DNA of 64,000 bases from an uncultured Campylobacter sp. (GCF_938002845.1 NZ_CALKZP010000047.1:14173-78172), one strand, 5' to 3'. Positions 1 to 9,933 are shown, counted from the stretch's first letter. The notes: generated from the letters alone by a model not told the origin. Program-made: numbers and translations.

Positions 1-454
1 AAAGCCCCAAAATCGTAATGATTTGCGTGAAAAAATCGGGGATCATATTCGAAACCACGACGCGGATACGCTCGATGTCGTTGATCGTGCGGCTGATGAG
101 CTCGCCCGTGCGGAAGCGGTTGAAAAAATCCACGTCCAGCCGCACGAGGCTTGCGACGAGCCTATCACGGAAGCGGCGCACCGTGTCTTGACCGATGAAG
201 GCGGTGAAGTAGTTTTGCATAAATGCGCCGCCGCTTTTCATCGCGAAAACCACGATGATCGCGATCGGAAGCGTGTAGAGATACGGCTCGTTTTTTTCGA
301 CGAAAATTTTATTTAAAACGGGCTCGACCAGCTTCGCGCTCGCAGCAGTCGCCACGCTCGTCATCACCATACCCAAAATCGCCAATGCAAACTGCGGCTT
401 GTAATCCCTAAAATAGGGCTTAAAGCGCGATAGTAAAGTTTTAAAGCCGTTCAA
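1..454 (-). CDS. msbA: MsbA-type lipid ABC exporter, N-terminal part (runs off window)
   Basis: The N-terminal 151 residues of an ABC exporter half-transporter; the nucleotide-binding domain lies outside the window. Visible are a short cytosolic start, two hydrophobic helices and the typical exporter stretch with RRFRDRLVASLVRLDVDFF followed by RTGELISR, where membrane helix 2 runs into the first coupling loop. The family flips lipid A-core or related lipids across the inner membrane. The TTG at 454-452 is chosen because AAAGGA lies 6 nt upstream; a second in-frame TTG at 460 abuts that site and is too close. From memory, msbA sits beside cysS in C. jejuni too, which supports the call. MsbA rather than another exporter is inference from family resemblance and neighbours. 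Confidence 0.82.
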   Translation of the reverse strand, partial: MNGFKTLLSRFKPYFRDYKPQFALAILGMVMTSVATAASAKLVEPVLNKIFVEKNEPYLYTLPIAIIVVFAMKSGGAFMQNYFTAFIGQDTVRRFRDRLVASLVRLDVDFFNRFRTGELISRTINDIERIRVVVSNMIPDFFTQIITILGL

Positions 455-1520
455 ATGCAATCCTTTTTTATAAAATTTTTAAAATTTAAAATCCTAAAAT
501 TTATGAAATTTCAAAATTCTTGAAATTTTAAAATTTAAAATCTCAAAAATTCTGAAATTTTAAAATTCCTTAAAATTTCAGAATTTCGGCTGCGAGGTGG
601 CGCGAAATTTACGAGGTAGCGCAAGACCTATTTGCACTTCGCAAGCTCGCTAAATCTGCTGCTTGCATGCGGCGATCGTGCGAACGACGCCGAGATTTAG
701 CTTTTTTGTTTGCCGCTTTTAAAGCGTTAAGCGCTTAAAGCGAGCGAGTTTTTATTTATCGCGATCTTTCGCTTTCGAAAGCCATTTTTAAAACATTGAG
801 CTCTTTAAGGTGCCCATAAAGCGCTCACAAATGCCGTATCATAATATAACATCGCGTTTATCGCGACTTCGCATCGTCGCGCTGCATTGCTCTTTTGCAC
901 CACCGCACTAACTATAAAATCGCGACCTGCCTTGCGCATTCGCCACTATATCAGCAACATTACCGAATGAAATCGTGACTTTCGTTGCTGTGTGCACCCA
1001 CGAATATCGCCGAATAAAAATCGCGCCAAAATTTGCACGTTACCACAGCATGTTCCACTGCACCTAGTCGCGTTAAAATTTACGCACAGGCTGCCGCAGC
1101 GCTGCTTTCACTGCGCTGCATCGCAACTTTGCATCGCCAATTGCCATAAAATCGCACTGAAATTTACGCACAGACGATCCGTAGTGCTACCGCTGTACCG
1201 CGCTATATCGCGCCGCCGTATCGTCCATTGCCGATAAAACGCGGTAAATACGCGCAGACGAGCCGTAGCGTTACTCCATTTTGCCACGGCTATATCGCGC
1301 CGCCGTATCAGCTGCGCCGACGAATGAAAATAGCGATCCGCCTCGCGCTTCTGTCGCCGCTCGCTCCTGCACTGTATCGCTAAATAAAATCACGCCGCGG
1401 TATAGCAATGCTTTAGATAAAAATCACGCTAAAATTTTCGCGCGGATTAGCGTCCTGATTTACGTTTTGTATCGTAAAATCATAAAATTTAACGTAAAAT
1501 TTTGCGTTAAATTTTACGTT
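455..1520. repeat. 1.07-kb gap: AT-rich palindromes and degenerate ~87-bp repeats
   Basis: I see no credible gene. Positions 465-585 are almost entirely reiterations of AAATTTTAAAATTT-like words. From about 890 to 1400 the sequence changes to GC-richer degenerate repeats: a 21-bp identical stretch GCTATATCGCGCCGCCGTATC lacks one base of being visible as a long word but occurs at 1202-1222 and 1289-1309, an 87-bp offset, and the words around it (AAATTTACGCACAG at 1076 and 1160, TAAATACGCGCAGACG at 1245) recur in the same order. Short open frames here have no family resemblance. Confidence 0.6.
1482..1516 (-). terminator. AT-rich stem-loop after cysS
   Basis: A 12-bp perfect inverted repeat (TAAAATTTAACG / CGTTAAATTTTA) with a 10-nt loop lies immediately beyond the cysS stop. 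It could terminate cysS, but its sequence belongs to the same palindrome family that fills gaps elsewhere, so a repeat-element origin is equally possible. Confidence 0.5.
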
Positions 1521-2951
1521 TTACTCTGCTGCGACCTCCCAAACGGTGCCGCCAGGCGTATCCATAACTTCGATTTTCATATCCGTAAGACGCGCTCTGA
1601 TAGCATCTGCGCTCGCAAAATTCTTTTCCGCCTTCGCCTGCGCGCGCTGTTCTATCAGCTCCTCGATCTGCGCTCTTTGCTGCTCGCTCACGCCGAAGCG
1701 AAAGTATTCGGTCTCATCCTCGTATAAAATTCCGAGCGTCTGCTTCGCAAACTCCAAATTTGCAGCGATTCGAGCCTTTAGCGCCTTGTCTTTTGGCGCG
1801 CGATCTAGCGCTTCATTCGCGCTTGCTACGAAGTTACCTAGCACCGCGAGCGCGCCTGAGGTGTTGAGATCGTCGCTTAAAAACTCCATCATCTCCGATC
1901 TAAATTTAGCCTCCGCAGCAGGTAGCTCGGACGTGGAATTTTGCCCTGCAGCGGGAGCTAAAACGTCACGCACGCGCTTTTTAAGGCGGTAAATTTTATC
2001 TAGCCTCTTTTTGCTCGCAAGCAGATCGGTCACCGAATAATTAAAATTTGCCCTGTAATGCGAGCTTAAGAGATAAAATCTCAGCGCCTCGCCCGGTGCG
2101 ATTTTTAGGGCGTCTTTTACGAAAAACGAGTTGCCCAGGCTCTTGCTCATCTTTTCGTTATTTACTTGCACGAAGCCATTGTGAAGCCAGTATTTGCTTA
2201 GCGCTCTATGGCGGGCGCAGCGGCACTGCGCGGCTTCGTTTTCGTGATGCGGGAAGAGCAGATCGGCGCCGCCTGCGTGAATGTCTATGCAAAATTTCGG
2301 ATCGCCGCTATCAAGGTGCGCCAAAATCATCGCGACGCACTCGCTGTGCCAGCCTGGGCGCCCTTTGCCAAACGGGCTATCAAACCAATTCTCGTCAAAT
2401 TTCCACAGCACGAAGTCCTTCTCGTCGTGCTTGGCATCGTTTGAGGCGACGCGGGCGATGTTTTTGCCGGCACCCTCTTTTTTGCCGCTAAGGCTTAGAT
2501 AATCTCCGTCCTTGCGCGTGTCGAAGTAGATGCCGTCACCGGCGATCTCGTAGGCAAAGCCTTTTTGAAGAAGCGAGGATATGAGCTCGCAGATCGCGGC
2601 GATATTTTCGGTCGCCTTGGGCGAAATGCTCGCGTCCGCGACGTTTAGCGCGCTCATATCCTGCAAATATCTGCGGGTGTAAAGCTCCGTGATCTCCCCC
2701 AGACTCTTGCCGGTTTCCGCCATCTTTTTTAAAATTTTATCGTCGATGTCGGTGAAATTTCGCGCAAATTTTACCTCATAGCCCTCCGCTTGCAATACGC
2801 GGCGCAGCAGATCGAAGCTCACGGCGCTTTTTGCGTGCCCTAAATGCGCGTCGTCATAAACGGTCGGGCCGCAGGCGTAAATGCGCGCTAGCCCCTCGCT
2901 AATGGGCTTAAAAGGGAGCTTCTTTTTACTCAAACTATCATAAATTACCAT
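1521..2951 (-). CDS. cysS: Cysteinyl-tRNA synthetase
   Basis: Class I aminoacyl-tRNA synthetase charging tRNA-Cys in the cytoplasm; 476 residues, close to the usual 460-480. The N-terminus has [15 protein letters not shown] near residues 26-40, containing the HIGH-type motif (HLGH) and the cysteine that helps bind zinc; further zinc ligands are suggested by WHSECVAM and the HHENE segment. The second signature EKMSKSLGN is intact. The C-terminal part is helical and charged, as in the tRNA-binding region. The start overlaps the 3' end of murJ by 14 bp, so the two are translationally close and probably cotranscribed from the murJ promoter. Confidence 0.97.
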   Translation of the reverse strand: MVIYDSLSKKKLPFKPISEGLARIYACGPTVYDDAHLGHAKSAVSFDLLRRVLQAEGYEVKFARNFTDIDDKILKKMAETGKSLGEITELYTRRYLQDMSALNVADASISPKATENIAAICELISSLLQKGFAYEIAGDGIYFDTRKDGDYLSLSGKKEGAGKNIARVASNDAKHDEKDFVLWKFDENWFDSPFGKGRPGWHSECVAMILAHLDSGDPKFCIDIHAGGADLLFPHHENEAAQCRCARHRALSKYWLHNGFVQVNNEKMSKSLGNSFFVKDALKIAPGEALRFYLLSSHYRANFNYSVTDLLASKKRLDKIYRLKKRVRDVLAPAAGQNSTSELPAAEAKFRSEMMEFLSDDLNTSGALAVLGNFVASANEALDRAPKDKALKARIAANLEFAKQTLGILYEDETEYFRFGVSEQQRAQIEELIEQRAQAKAEKNFASADAIRARLTDMKIEVMDTPGGTVWEVAAE

Positions 2952-4335
2952 AATACAAGCCTTTTAAAATGTATAAAATCGCCGCTTCGCCCGCACAAAG
3001 CGCCGCGATCGCAATAATTTTTTTTACGCGGATTATAGCCAAAAAGTTATTAAATCCAAAAAAATAGAGGTTGAAGCCGAACAGAAACGCTCCCGTTATC
3101 GTGCTTGCAAACGCAAGCCCCACGGCTCCGAAGGGTTTAAAAAACAGCGCGCACAAAGCGACGTTTATAAAGACGCACCAGATCGAAATTTTCGCGCTTA
3201 GCTTCTGCTTCATATTCGCATACAGCCAGTGCGAAAAAATCCTGGATAGCCCGAACGGCACGAGCCCTACCATATATGCGCCAAGAACCGCGGCGCATTC
3301 GATGGAATTTTGACGGGTAAATTCTCCGCGCTCAAATAGCAGCTGTGTGATCTCGTTTCGCAGCATCACGCCGCCTATCGCAGAGAGCCCGAGCAGCGCT
3401 AAAAGGAAGTAAAATCCGCGCTCCACGAGCGCCAGAGCCTGCGCGTCGTCGTGAGCTTTTACGAATTTGCTCATGCGCGGAAAGATCGCCGTGCTAAGCG
3501 CGATCGCAAAAAGCGCGAGCGGCAGCTGAAATATGCGGTTGGCGTAATAAAGATAGCTGATACTGCCGCTAGCAAGGAAGCTCGCAAAAAAGGTATCTAT
3601 AAACGAGCTTAGCTGAAGCGCCGAAGCACCGAGCACGCCTGCGAAAAAATTTTTATAAAAGCCCTGCGTCTGCGGTTTATCGCCTCGTGCAAGCTGCGCA
3701 AAGCCACCGGCTAAGACGCGCAGCATACCGGTAAACTTCAGCGCATAAATATGCACCGCAAGCTGCAAAAGTCCGCCCGCTACGACGCCGAAGCTAAGAT
3801 AAAGCACCGCCGTGGCACCGTCCTTGCCGCGAGCCAGTAGAAGCGCCGCGATCATCGCTAAATTTAAAAGCGCGGTCGAAAACGCCGTCGTAGCGAAGTG
3901 GTCGCGATACTGAAGCAGCGAGGCAAAGAGCGTAACGACGAAGATAAATGTGAGGTAGAAAAAATTTATCCGCACGTATGGCACGGCAAGACCGATCTGC
4001 TCGGCGCTAAATCCGTATGCCAAAACTTTAGTAAAAACGGGCGCAGCAAGCAGCACGAGCGCCGTTAGAAGCGCGATGAAAATACTAAATTTAATAAGCA
4101 CCGCTGCGGCAAAAATTCCTTTTTTGCGCGCGGCGGTAAAGCTTGGCAAAAACGCCTGCGTAAAGGCTCCCTCGCCGAATAGTCTACGAAAAAGATTGGG
4201 TAGTTTAAACGCTACGAAAAACAGATCGCTGTAAATCCCTGCGCCCAAAACCGATGCGGTAAGCAGGTCGCGCACGAAACCCAAAACTCGCGAAACCAGC
4301 GTGCCTGCGCTATTTGTAAAAAAGCCTCTGAGCAT
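2938..4335 (-). CDS. murJ: Lipid II flippase MurJ (MviN family)
   Basis: Polytopic membrane protein of the MOP superfamily that moves lipid II to the periplasmic face for peptidoglycan synthesis. 465 residues with about 13-14 hydrophobic segments. The N-terminal [18 protein letters not shown] and the [18 protein letters not shown] segment are family signatures, including conserved arginines of the central cavity. GGAGA lies just upstream of the ATG. It precedes cysS with a 14-bp overlap and is divergent from mlaE; the shared 80-bp spacer contains TATAAT elements readable on both strands. Confidence 0.95.
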   Translation of the reverse strand: MLRGFFTNSAGTLVSRVLGFVRDLLTASVLGAGIYSDLFFVAFKLPNLFRRLFGEGAFTQAFLPSFTAARKKGIFAAAVLIKFSIFIALLTALVLLAAPVFTKVLAYGFSAEQIGLAVPYVRINFFYLTFIFVVTLFASLLQYRDHFATTAFSTALLNLAMIAALLLARGKDGATAVLYLSFGVVAGGLLQLAVHIYALKFTGMLRVLAGGFAQLARGDKPQTQGFYKNFFAGVLGASALQLSSFIDTFFASFLASGSISYLYYANRIFQLPLALFAIALSTAIFPRMSKFVKAHDDAQALALVERGFYFLLALLGLSAIGGVMLRNEITQLLFERGEFTRQNSIECAAVLGAYMVGLVPFGLSRIFSHWLYANMKQKLSAKISIWCVFINVALCALFFKPFGAVGLAFASTITGAFLFGFNLYFFGFNNFLAIIRVKKIIAIAALCAGEAAILYILKGLYYGNL

Positions 4336-4370
4336 AAATCTCCATTAAATTTTATAAAATGCCAAGGTTG

Positions 4371-4383
4371 ATTATATTATAAT
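4371..4383. promoter_or_regulatory. Divergent -10 elements for murJ and mlaE
   Basis: On the plus strand TATAAT occupies 4378-4383, about 32 nt before the mlaE TTG. On the minus strand TATAAT occurs at 4376-4371 and, overlapping, at 4381-4376, reading toward murJ. No -35 consensus is evident, as is common for sigma-70 promoters in this group. Confidence 0.6.
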
Positions 4384-4415
4384 TTCCCCTATTTTTTGAT
4401 TTTGGAGAGAAATTT

Positions 4416-5519
4416 TTGCGGAATTTAGCCTTTTCGCTCGAAAGCTCGGGCGGGAAAAATACCTTATCGCTACGCGGGCAGTGGAACTACAAAAGCTCGC
4501 GCTCCCAGCTACTTGCACTAAAAAAAGCGGTAAAAAATCTAAACGAGCTGGAGCTAAGCTTAAGCGAAATTTCAAATTTAGACTATTTTATGGCGCTGAT
4601 GATCAAAAACGCCCTTGCCGGCAAGCGGGTTAGCCTTGTGGAGGATGGCAGCAAAGCTGCCAAAATTTTAAGCTTTATGGATGATAAAACGATCGATTTT
4701 AGCTACGTACCCGAGTCTCGTAGGCTAAATTTTTTAGCGCAGATCGGACTTTATTGCCATCTTGGAATTCTAGGCTTGCTAAGCCTTGCAAGCTTTTTGG
4801 GCGAGTTTTTCTCCAAACTTACGGCTTTTGTAATTCATCCGATGAAATTCCGCTTCAAAGAAACCGTAAATTTCATCAAAGATAGCGGCATAGACGCGCT
4901 TTTCATAGTCTCATTGACGGCATTTTTGATAGGTATCGTGCTTGCTTACATAGGCTCTGATATGCTTTCTAAATTTGGTGCTAGCATCTATATCATCGAT
5001 ATAATGGGTGCTTTGACGCTCCGTGAAGTAGCGCCTCTAATCGCCGCCATTGTCATAGCGGGTCGCTCGGCTTCGAGCTTTACGGCGCAGATCGGCGTGA
5101 TGAAGATCACAGAAGAGATCGATGCGATGAGGACGATGGGCTTTGATCCGTTTTATTTTCTTGCGATGCCGCGCATTATCGCAATGGTACTAATCATGCC
5201 GCTAGTCATTTTTATCGCAGATTCGGTAAGTATTTTTGCTCAGATGATCGTGTGTGACGCGTATTTAGACATAGCCTTTAGCGATTATTTGGATAGATTT
5301 AAGGCTTCTGTAGAGCTTAGGCATTTTTTAGTAGGTGTGATTAAAGCACCGTTTTTCGGGGCATTTATCGCTATCATCGGCTGCATGCGGGGTTTCGAAG
5401 TAAAAGGAAATACCCAAAGCATCGGCGAATACACCACGATCAGCGTCGTAAATGCGATATTTTGGGTCATCGCGATAGACGCGGTATTTGCGGTTTTGTT
5501 TTCGGAAATCGGGCTATGA
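4416..5519 (+). CDS. mlaE: MlaE-family permease with N-terminal STAS-like domain
   Basis: Permease of an MCE-type ABC system that moves phospholipids between inner and outer membranes. Residues 1-105 form a STAS-like domain, replacing the separate MlaB subunit of enterics; the rest is the MlaE permease with five or six hydrophobic stretches and the conserved REVAPLIAAIVIAGR and AQIGVMKITEEIDAMR segments that contact the ATPase. The TTG start has GGAGAG 6 nt upstream. The stop overlaps the mlaF ATG (ATGA). From memory this pair corresponds to iamB/iamA in C. jejuni. Confidence 0.93.
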   Translation: MRNLAFSLESSGGKNTLSLRGQWNYKSSRSQLLALKKAVKNLNELELSLSEISNLDYFMALMIKNALAGKRVSLVEDGSKAAKILSFMDDKTIDFSYVPESRRLNFLAQIGLYCHLGILGLLSLASFLGEFFSKLTAFVIHPMKFRFKETVNFIKDSGIDALFIVSLTAFLIGIVLAYIGSDMLSKFGASIYIIDIMGALTLREVAPLIAAIVIAGRSASSFTAQIGVMKITEEIDAMRTMGFDPFYFLAMPRIIAMVLIMPLVIFIADSVSIFAQMIVCDAYLDIAFSDYLDRFKASVELRHFLVGVIKAPFFGAFIAIIGCMRGFEVKGNTQSIGEYTTISVVNAIFWVIAIDAVFAVLFSEIGL

Positions 5520-6286
5520 AAGATCAGGCGCAATCCGGCGAAAGCGCTAAAATTATAGTCGCGCGCGATGTTACTACAGCGTACGGATCGCGCGTTATGC
5601 ACGATTGCGTGAGCTTTAGCGTCAAAAGGGGCGAAATTTACGGCTTTTTAGGCGGCAGCGGCAGCGGAAAAACGACGCTGATGAAAACGCTCATATTTTT
5701 AAAGCGCCCGCAAAGCGGCGAGATTAAAATTTTCGGGCACGATATTTGGAGCGCGAGCGAGGCGGAGCAAAACGAGATCCGCCTAAAATGCGGCGTAATG
5801 TTTCAGTTCGGCGCGCTTTACAGCTCGATGAGCGTGCTTGAAAACGTAGGCGTGCTGCTGCGCGAATACTCTAAATTTAGCGAGCGCGAGATAGACGAGC
5901 TATCGATGTTTTGGATCCAGAAGGTGGGGCTTAAGAAGGAAGCCGCCGCGCTTAGCCCAAACGAGCTTAGCGGCGGTATGAAAAAGCGCGTGGCACTGGC
6001 TCGCGCGCTAGCACTTAGCCCTGAAATTTTATTTTTGGACGAGCCAAACTCGGGGCTTGATCCGCTCAGCGCCAGAGCCCTTGATAGGCTTGTTTGCGAG
6101 CTTAGAGACAGTCTCGGCGTCACGGTCGTGATGGTCACGCATGACGTGGATAGCATCTTTGACATTTTGGATCGATTTTTGATCGTGGATAATCAAAAAA
6201 TCGCTTTTGAAGGAAACATCGAGGAGATTTCAAGCCTAAAGAACAACCCGCTCGAAGAGCTATTTAAGATGCGGCAAAGAGATTGA
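5516..6286 (+). CDS. mlaF: MlaF-family ABC ATPase
   Basis: Cytosolic ATPase of the MCE lipid transporter, 256 residues. Walker A is GGSGSGKTTL, the signature loop LSGGMKKRVALARAL, Walker B EILFLDEPNSGLDP and the H-loop VTHD; all are intact. I chose the ATG overlapping the mlaE stop (ATGA) rather than the longer open frame beginning at 5462, which would lie deep inside mlaE. An approximately 485-bp repeat-filled gap separates it from mlaD, which normally follows closely. Confidence 0.95.
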   Translation: MKDQAQSGESAKIIVARDVTTAYGSRVMHDCVSFSVKRGEIYGFLGGSGSGKTTLMKTLIFLKRPQSGEIKIFGHDIWSASEAEQNEIRLKCGVMFQFGALYSSMSVLENVGVLLREYSKFSEREIDELSMFWIQKVGLKKEAAALSPNELSGGMKKRVALARALALSPEILFLDEPNSGLDPLSARALDRLVCELRDSLGVTVVMVTHDVDSIFDILDRFLIVDNQKIAFEGNIEEISSLKNNPLEELFKMRQRD

Positions 6287-6771
6287 GCTTTGAAATTTAT
6301 CTAGCCGAAATACATGCCGCGATGGGTAAAATCGGGTAAAATTTAGATAGGTAGGAGCTGAAATTTTAAAATAGCAGCGGAAGAATTTTAAATTTTAAAC
6401 CTAGCGAGGAATTCCAGGCTCCGCAGGGCTTAAATTTTAAAATTTAGACCTTAGCGGCTCAATCGAAATTTTAAAATTTAGGCGGGTCGTATTTAAGGGT
6501 GCATTTATTGGATAGTGCATAAATTTTAAAATTTTAACAAGCAAACGGCGTTAAATTTAAACCGGGGCGATAAAATTTTACGCTAAAATATGACGTGGCG
6601 ATATTTTGAAATTTCAAAATGCACGCTAAGCTTTAAAATTTAAACTCAGATGATTCTGCAAATTTTGCGACTATTTGAGAAAGTGCTAAGTTTTAAAATT
6701 TAAGCTCAAACGGCTATTTTTAAGCCATATCGCAGGGCTTAAATTTTACGCTCTGAAATTAGGAGAAAAGA
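6287..6771. repeat. Palindrome-rich gap splitting the mla operon
   Basis: Non-coding. About ten copies of TTTAAAATTTAA-like words occur, often flanked by GC-rich linkers. Longer duplications are visible: CGCAGGGCTTAAATTTTA at 6422 and again at 6731, and a looser ~59-bp duplication beginning GCTAAG(C/T)TTTAAAATTTAA at about 6629 and 6688. No promoter or RNA gene could be identified with confidence. Confidence 0.65.
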
Positions 6772-7701
6772 TTGGAAAATAGAACTTCATACACGATAGT
6801 AGGCGCATTTGTTATGATTTGCGTCGCGGCTCTTACGGCATTTATGTGGTGGATGCTTACTAAGACCGACCGCGGCGAGAGCTACCGCTCCTACTATATC
6901 CACACAAAAGAGCTTCCCGTAGGCATTAAGGAGAATTCCGAGGTTAAATTTATCGGCGTAAATGCGGGCATCATCAAAAGTATCGACTTTGCCGATATCG
7001 AAAATGCGATTATTGAGATTGAAATTTCGGTAAAAAGCAAGCTACCGATCTCGCAAGATAGCGTCGCTAAGGTAGAATCTCAAGGCATCAGCGGAATCGC
7101 GTTTATAAATATCACGAAAGGAAGCGGCAAGCTTTTCCCGCCGAATGATAAAAAGCCGATAATTGCGCTGGACAAAACACTTCTTGACAAAATCGGCTCT
7201 AAAGCTGAAGTCATCACCGATAGCGTGAGTGAGATGGTCTTTAAAATTAATGGGCTGTTGTCGAAGCAAAATACCGATAAAGTGGATAGAATTCTATCTT
7301 CGATGGATAAATTTAGCGCCGAGCTAAGTGATGAGAAAAAATTCCAAAGCCTAGACGCGCTGCTTGCTAACGTAAATACTCTCATAGCGAATTTAAACGA
7401 GCGCGAGAAGGAGCTAGACGCGCTGCTAGATAATCTAAACACCTTTGCCGTGAGTGCTGCCAATCTATCGAATTCACTGGATAAAACCGCAGGCATCATC
7501 ACTAAGCGTATCGATCGCGGCGAGTACAATCTAAAAGCGATCTTGGATCCTACACTTGAGGAGGCAAAAAACACTCTTGGTGAGCTAAAAAAATCGCTTA
7601 GAGAATTCCAAGGTGCGATGTTTAGGCTAGAGGACAATCCTTACGATTTCTTTTTCAAAGACACTTCTAAAGGCGCGGATCGCGACGATAAAAAGGAATA
7701 A
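6772..7701 (+). CDS. mlaD: MlaD-like MCE-domain protein
   Basis: Periplasmic substrate-binding component anchored by one N-terminal helix (about residues 7-29, GAFVMICVAALTAFMWWML). The MCE domain follows, roughly residues 40-120, with LPVGIKENSEVKFIGVNAGIIKSI and the usual GISGIAFINI ending. Residues 150-290 are predicted alpha-helical and probably coiled-coil, as in long MCE proteins. 309 residues. TTG start with AGGAG 8 nt upstream. Two bases separate it from the downstream lipoprotein gene. Confidence 0.92.
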   Translation: MENRTSYTIVGAFVMICVAALTAFMWWMLTKTDRGESYRSYYIHTKELPVGIKENSEVKFIGVNAGIIKSIDFADIENAIIEIEISVKSKLPISQDSVAKVESQGISGIAFINITKGSGKLFPPNDKKPIIALDKTLLDKIGSKAEVITDSVSEMVFKINGLLSKQNTDKVDRILSSMDKFSAELSDEKKFQSLDALLANVNTLIANLNEREKELDALLDNLNTFAVSAANLSNSLDKTAGIITKRIDRGEYNLKAILDPTLEEAKNTLGELKKSLREFQGAMFRLEDNPYDFFFKDTSKGADRDDKKE

Positions 7702-7703
7702 AG

Positions 7704-8267
7704 ATGAAAAATTTTATAAAGTTTACGCTTGCTGCGACGCTGGCGGCGATATTTTTAGGCGGCTGCTTAGCTAAGCAGGCTAAGCCATACACCTACTACG
7801 AGCTACGTTATGATCAAAAGCGTTGCGTAAATCCTAGCGGTACGCGCAAAAATATCTTTATCGACACCATCACGGCGACCGATCTTGTAGATAGGCGGGA
7901 TATTTTAATAGTGGATTTTAGAAACCGAACGCGGTTCGCAAGCGACGCCAAATTTATCACGATGCCTAGCGAAATGGTATATAAAGCGCTGCTAGATGCG
8001 GCATTTTCCACCTGCTCGCTAAATCCGATCTTCGTGCCAAAAGAGCGGGATTTGCGCCTAAAAACCAGTATCGTAGCGCTTCAGGTCAATAACGATCAAG
8101 CAACCGTCACGATGGGGTATGAAATTTTGAATTCTTTAGAAAGCATAAAATCAGGCATCGTCACTAAGCGCGTTTTTGTACCTGATCCTAGCTCGCAAAG
8201 CATTTATAATGCCCTAAATGTAGCGCTTAATGAGAGCATAAACGAAATTTTAAAGGCTCTTAGATGA
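7704..8267 (+). CDS. ABC-type transport auxiliary lipoprotein of the MCE system
   Basis: 187-residue predicted lipoprotein: signal peptide with lipobox IFLGGC, cysteine near residue 21. The mature part resembles the PqiC/ABC_trans_aux family by its position after mlaD and by the segments YYELRYDQKRC and ITATDLVDRRDILI. Such proteins sit at the outer membrane as partners of MCE systems. Its stop overlaps the ruvA start (ATGA). The family assignment rests on context as much as on sequence. Confidence 0.8.
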   Translation: MKNFIKFTLAATLAAIFLGGCLAKQAKPYTYYELRYDQKRCVNPSGTRKNIFIDTITATDLVDRRDILIVDFRNRTRFASDAKFITMPSEMVYKALLDAAFSTCSLNPIFVPKERDLRLKTSIVALQVNNDQATVTMGYEILNSLESIKSGIVTKRVFVPDPSSQSIYNALNVALNESINEILKALR

Positions 8268-8818
8268 TAGCGGCGATCGAAGGAATTATCACGCGCAAAG
8301 AGCCCACTGCTTGCGTCATTAAATGCGCCAGCGGCGTAAGCTACGCTCTTTCATTGTCATTAAATACCTCCGCGAAGCTCACGCAGGGCAGGCTGACCGA
8401 GCTTGCGTGCGTGCAAATTCTGCGCGAGGATGCCGATTTGCTGTATGGGTTTTTAGACGAGAGTGAAAAAAGGATGTTTGAAACCCTAATCAAGCTTAGC
8501 GGTGTAGGTGCAAGCACGGCGATGGCGGTTTGTTCGACGCTCGCTCCGCAGGATTTCGCGCGTTGCGTAGCTACGGGGGATGCTGCGACGCTAACTTCAG
8601 TTCCGGGCATCGGCCCAAAGACCGCTAGACGGATCATTGCCGAACTATGCGATGCAAAGCTAATGGAATTCGGTCCTAGCGAGACTTATAAAAATGAAGC
8701 GGCGTCCGCGCTACAAAGCCTTGGATTTAAGCGCGATAAGATCAATCAAATCTTAGCGGGATGCAGCAGCACGAATACGTCAGATCTTGTCAAAGAGGCG
8801 TTAAAAAAATTAGCGTAG
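8264..8818 (+). CDS. ruvA: Holliday junction helicase subunit RuvA
   Basis: 184 residues, standard for epsilonproteobacterial RuvA. N-terminal OB domain beginning MIAAIEGIITRK, then two helix-hairpin-helix motifs (LSGVGASTAMAV and VPGIGPKTARRIIAEL), and a C-terminal three-helix domain (AASALQSLGFKRDKI) that binds RuvB. RuvA tetramers hold the four-way junction for branch migration. The start overlaps the preceding lipoprotein gene by 4 nt, suggesting one transcript from mlaD through ddl. Confidence 0.97.
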   Translation: MIAAIEGIITRKEPTACVIKCASGVSYALSLSLNTSAKLTQGRLTELACVQILREDADLLYGFLDESEKRMFETLIKLSGVGASTAMAVCSTLAPQDFARCVATGDAATLTSVPGIGPKTARRIIAELCDAKLMEFGPSETYKNEAASALQSLGFKRDKINQILAGCSSTNTSDLVKEALKKLA

Positions 8819-8841
8819 AAAATAAAATTTGAAGGAAAGCA

Positions 8842-9873
8842 ATGAAATTTGGCATAGTTTTTGGAGCTCAAAGCTACGAGCACGAAGTAAGTATCATCTC
8901 GGCAATTGCCGTTAAAAATGCCCTAAAAGGCTGGGACTTGGAGTTTGTATTTTGCGATAAAAATCGTAAATTTTACCGCATTGAGGATAAAAATATGCGC
9001 GCGGCATATTTTAAGCAGGGCGGCTATGCTAAAGCAAAAGAGCTTAGTATCGGTGCGGGCGGATTTTTTGAGAGCGGAATGTTTAGCAAAAGCATGCTAG
9101 AAGTCGGCACATATATCAATCTAATCCATGGCTGCGATGGCGAGGATGGCAAAATGGCAGCGCTATTTGAGTTTTTTGGCATCCCTTATATCGGACCTCG
9201 CATCGAAGCTAGTGTGCTAAGCTATAATAAAATTTTAACCAAGCACCTAGCCGCAATCGCAAATGTAAAAACCTTGCCGTATGAGATCGTAAATCGTACC
9301 AGCCTGCCTAATTTTAATTTTCCGATCATCGTTAAGCCCGCTCATTTGGGCTCTAGCATCGGAATTTCGATAGCCAAGAACGAAAGCGAGTTTAGCTACG
9401 CGCTGGATCAGGCTTTTGAGCTGGACGACAGCGCGATCGTAGAGCCATACTGGGAAAACGTAAAGGAATTCAACCTTGCAGGCGCTAAAATAGACGGCAA
9501 AATCGTATTTTCAAACATCGAAGAGCCAAAAAAAGAGGGCTATTTAAATTTCGATCGTAAATATTTGGATTTTTCGCGTAGTGACGCGATCGAGCCCGCT
9601 CGTCCTGGCGCTTTGCTAGAGGGTAAGATGAAAGATGCCTTTACGCGGCTTTATAACGCAGGATCATTCGATGGCGCGCTAATTCGCTGCGATTTTTTTG
9701 AAAAAGAGGGCGAAATTTATCTAAACGAGATAAATCCAAACCCAGGCAGCCTCGCAAACTACCTATTTGATGATTTCTCCGAGGTTTTAGCAGCTCTTGC
9801 TTCATCGCTGCCGCCGATGAGGCAGATCCCTGTAAGCTACGAGCTGATCACTAAAATCACCGCTAATAAGTAG
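8842..9873 (+). CDS. ddl: D-alanine--D-alanine ligase
   Basis: ATP-grasp ligase making D-Ala-D-Ala for the peptidoglycan stem peptide, 343 residues. Conserved pieces: N-terminal VFGAQSYEHEVSIISA, the ATP-binding IVKPAHLGSSIGI, and the magnesium site EINPNPGSLANY. GAAGGAAAG precedes the ATG. It lies 23 bp after ruvA and upstream of murF, the next enzyme in the pathway, with two small genes between. Confidence 0.96.
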   Translation: MKFGIVFGAQSYEHEVSIISAIAVKNALKGWDLEFVFCDKNRKFYRIEDKNMRAAYFKQGGYAKAKELSIGAGGFFESGMFSKSMLEVGTYINLIHGCDGEDGKMAALFEFFGIPYIGPRIEASVLSYNKILTKHLAAIANVKTLPYEIVNRTSLPNFNFPIIVKPAHLGSSIGISIAKNESEFSYALDQAFELDDSAIVEPYWENVKEFNLAGAKIDGKIVFSNIEEPKKEGYLNFDRKYLDFSRSDAIEPARPGALLEGKMKDAFTRLYNAGSFDGALIRCDFFEKEGEIYLNEINPNPGSLANYLFDDFSEVLAALASSLPPMRQIPVSYELITKITANK

Positions 9874-9882
9874 CCAATCGTT

Positions 9883-9916
9883 TAAAATTTTACGCTAAAT
9901 TTTGCGTAAAATTTTA
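9883..9916. terminator. 13-bp AT-rich hairpin after ddl
   Basis: Perfect inverted repeat TAAAATTTTACGC / GCGTAAAATTTTA with an 8-nt loop, in the 60-bp spacer after ddl. It can act as a weak terminator but is followed by CTCT rather than a T run, and resembles the hairpin after cysS, so it may be a copy of the same element. Confidence 0.45.
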
Positions 9917-9933
9917 CTCTAAAAGGTCGAGTT

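Noticed and set aside
992..1727. Plus-strand open frames in the 1-1.7 kb region
   Set aside because: One lies in degenerate repeats and the other overlaps cysS antisense; neither shows codon bias or a family.
6287..6771. CRISPR array in the repeat-rich gap
   Set aside because: Repeats are short palindromic words at irregular spacing, without constant repeats and unique spacers of fixed length or cas genes.
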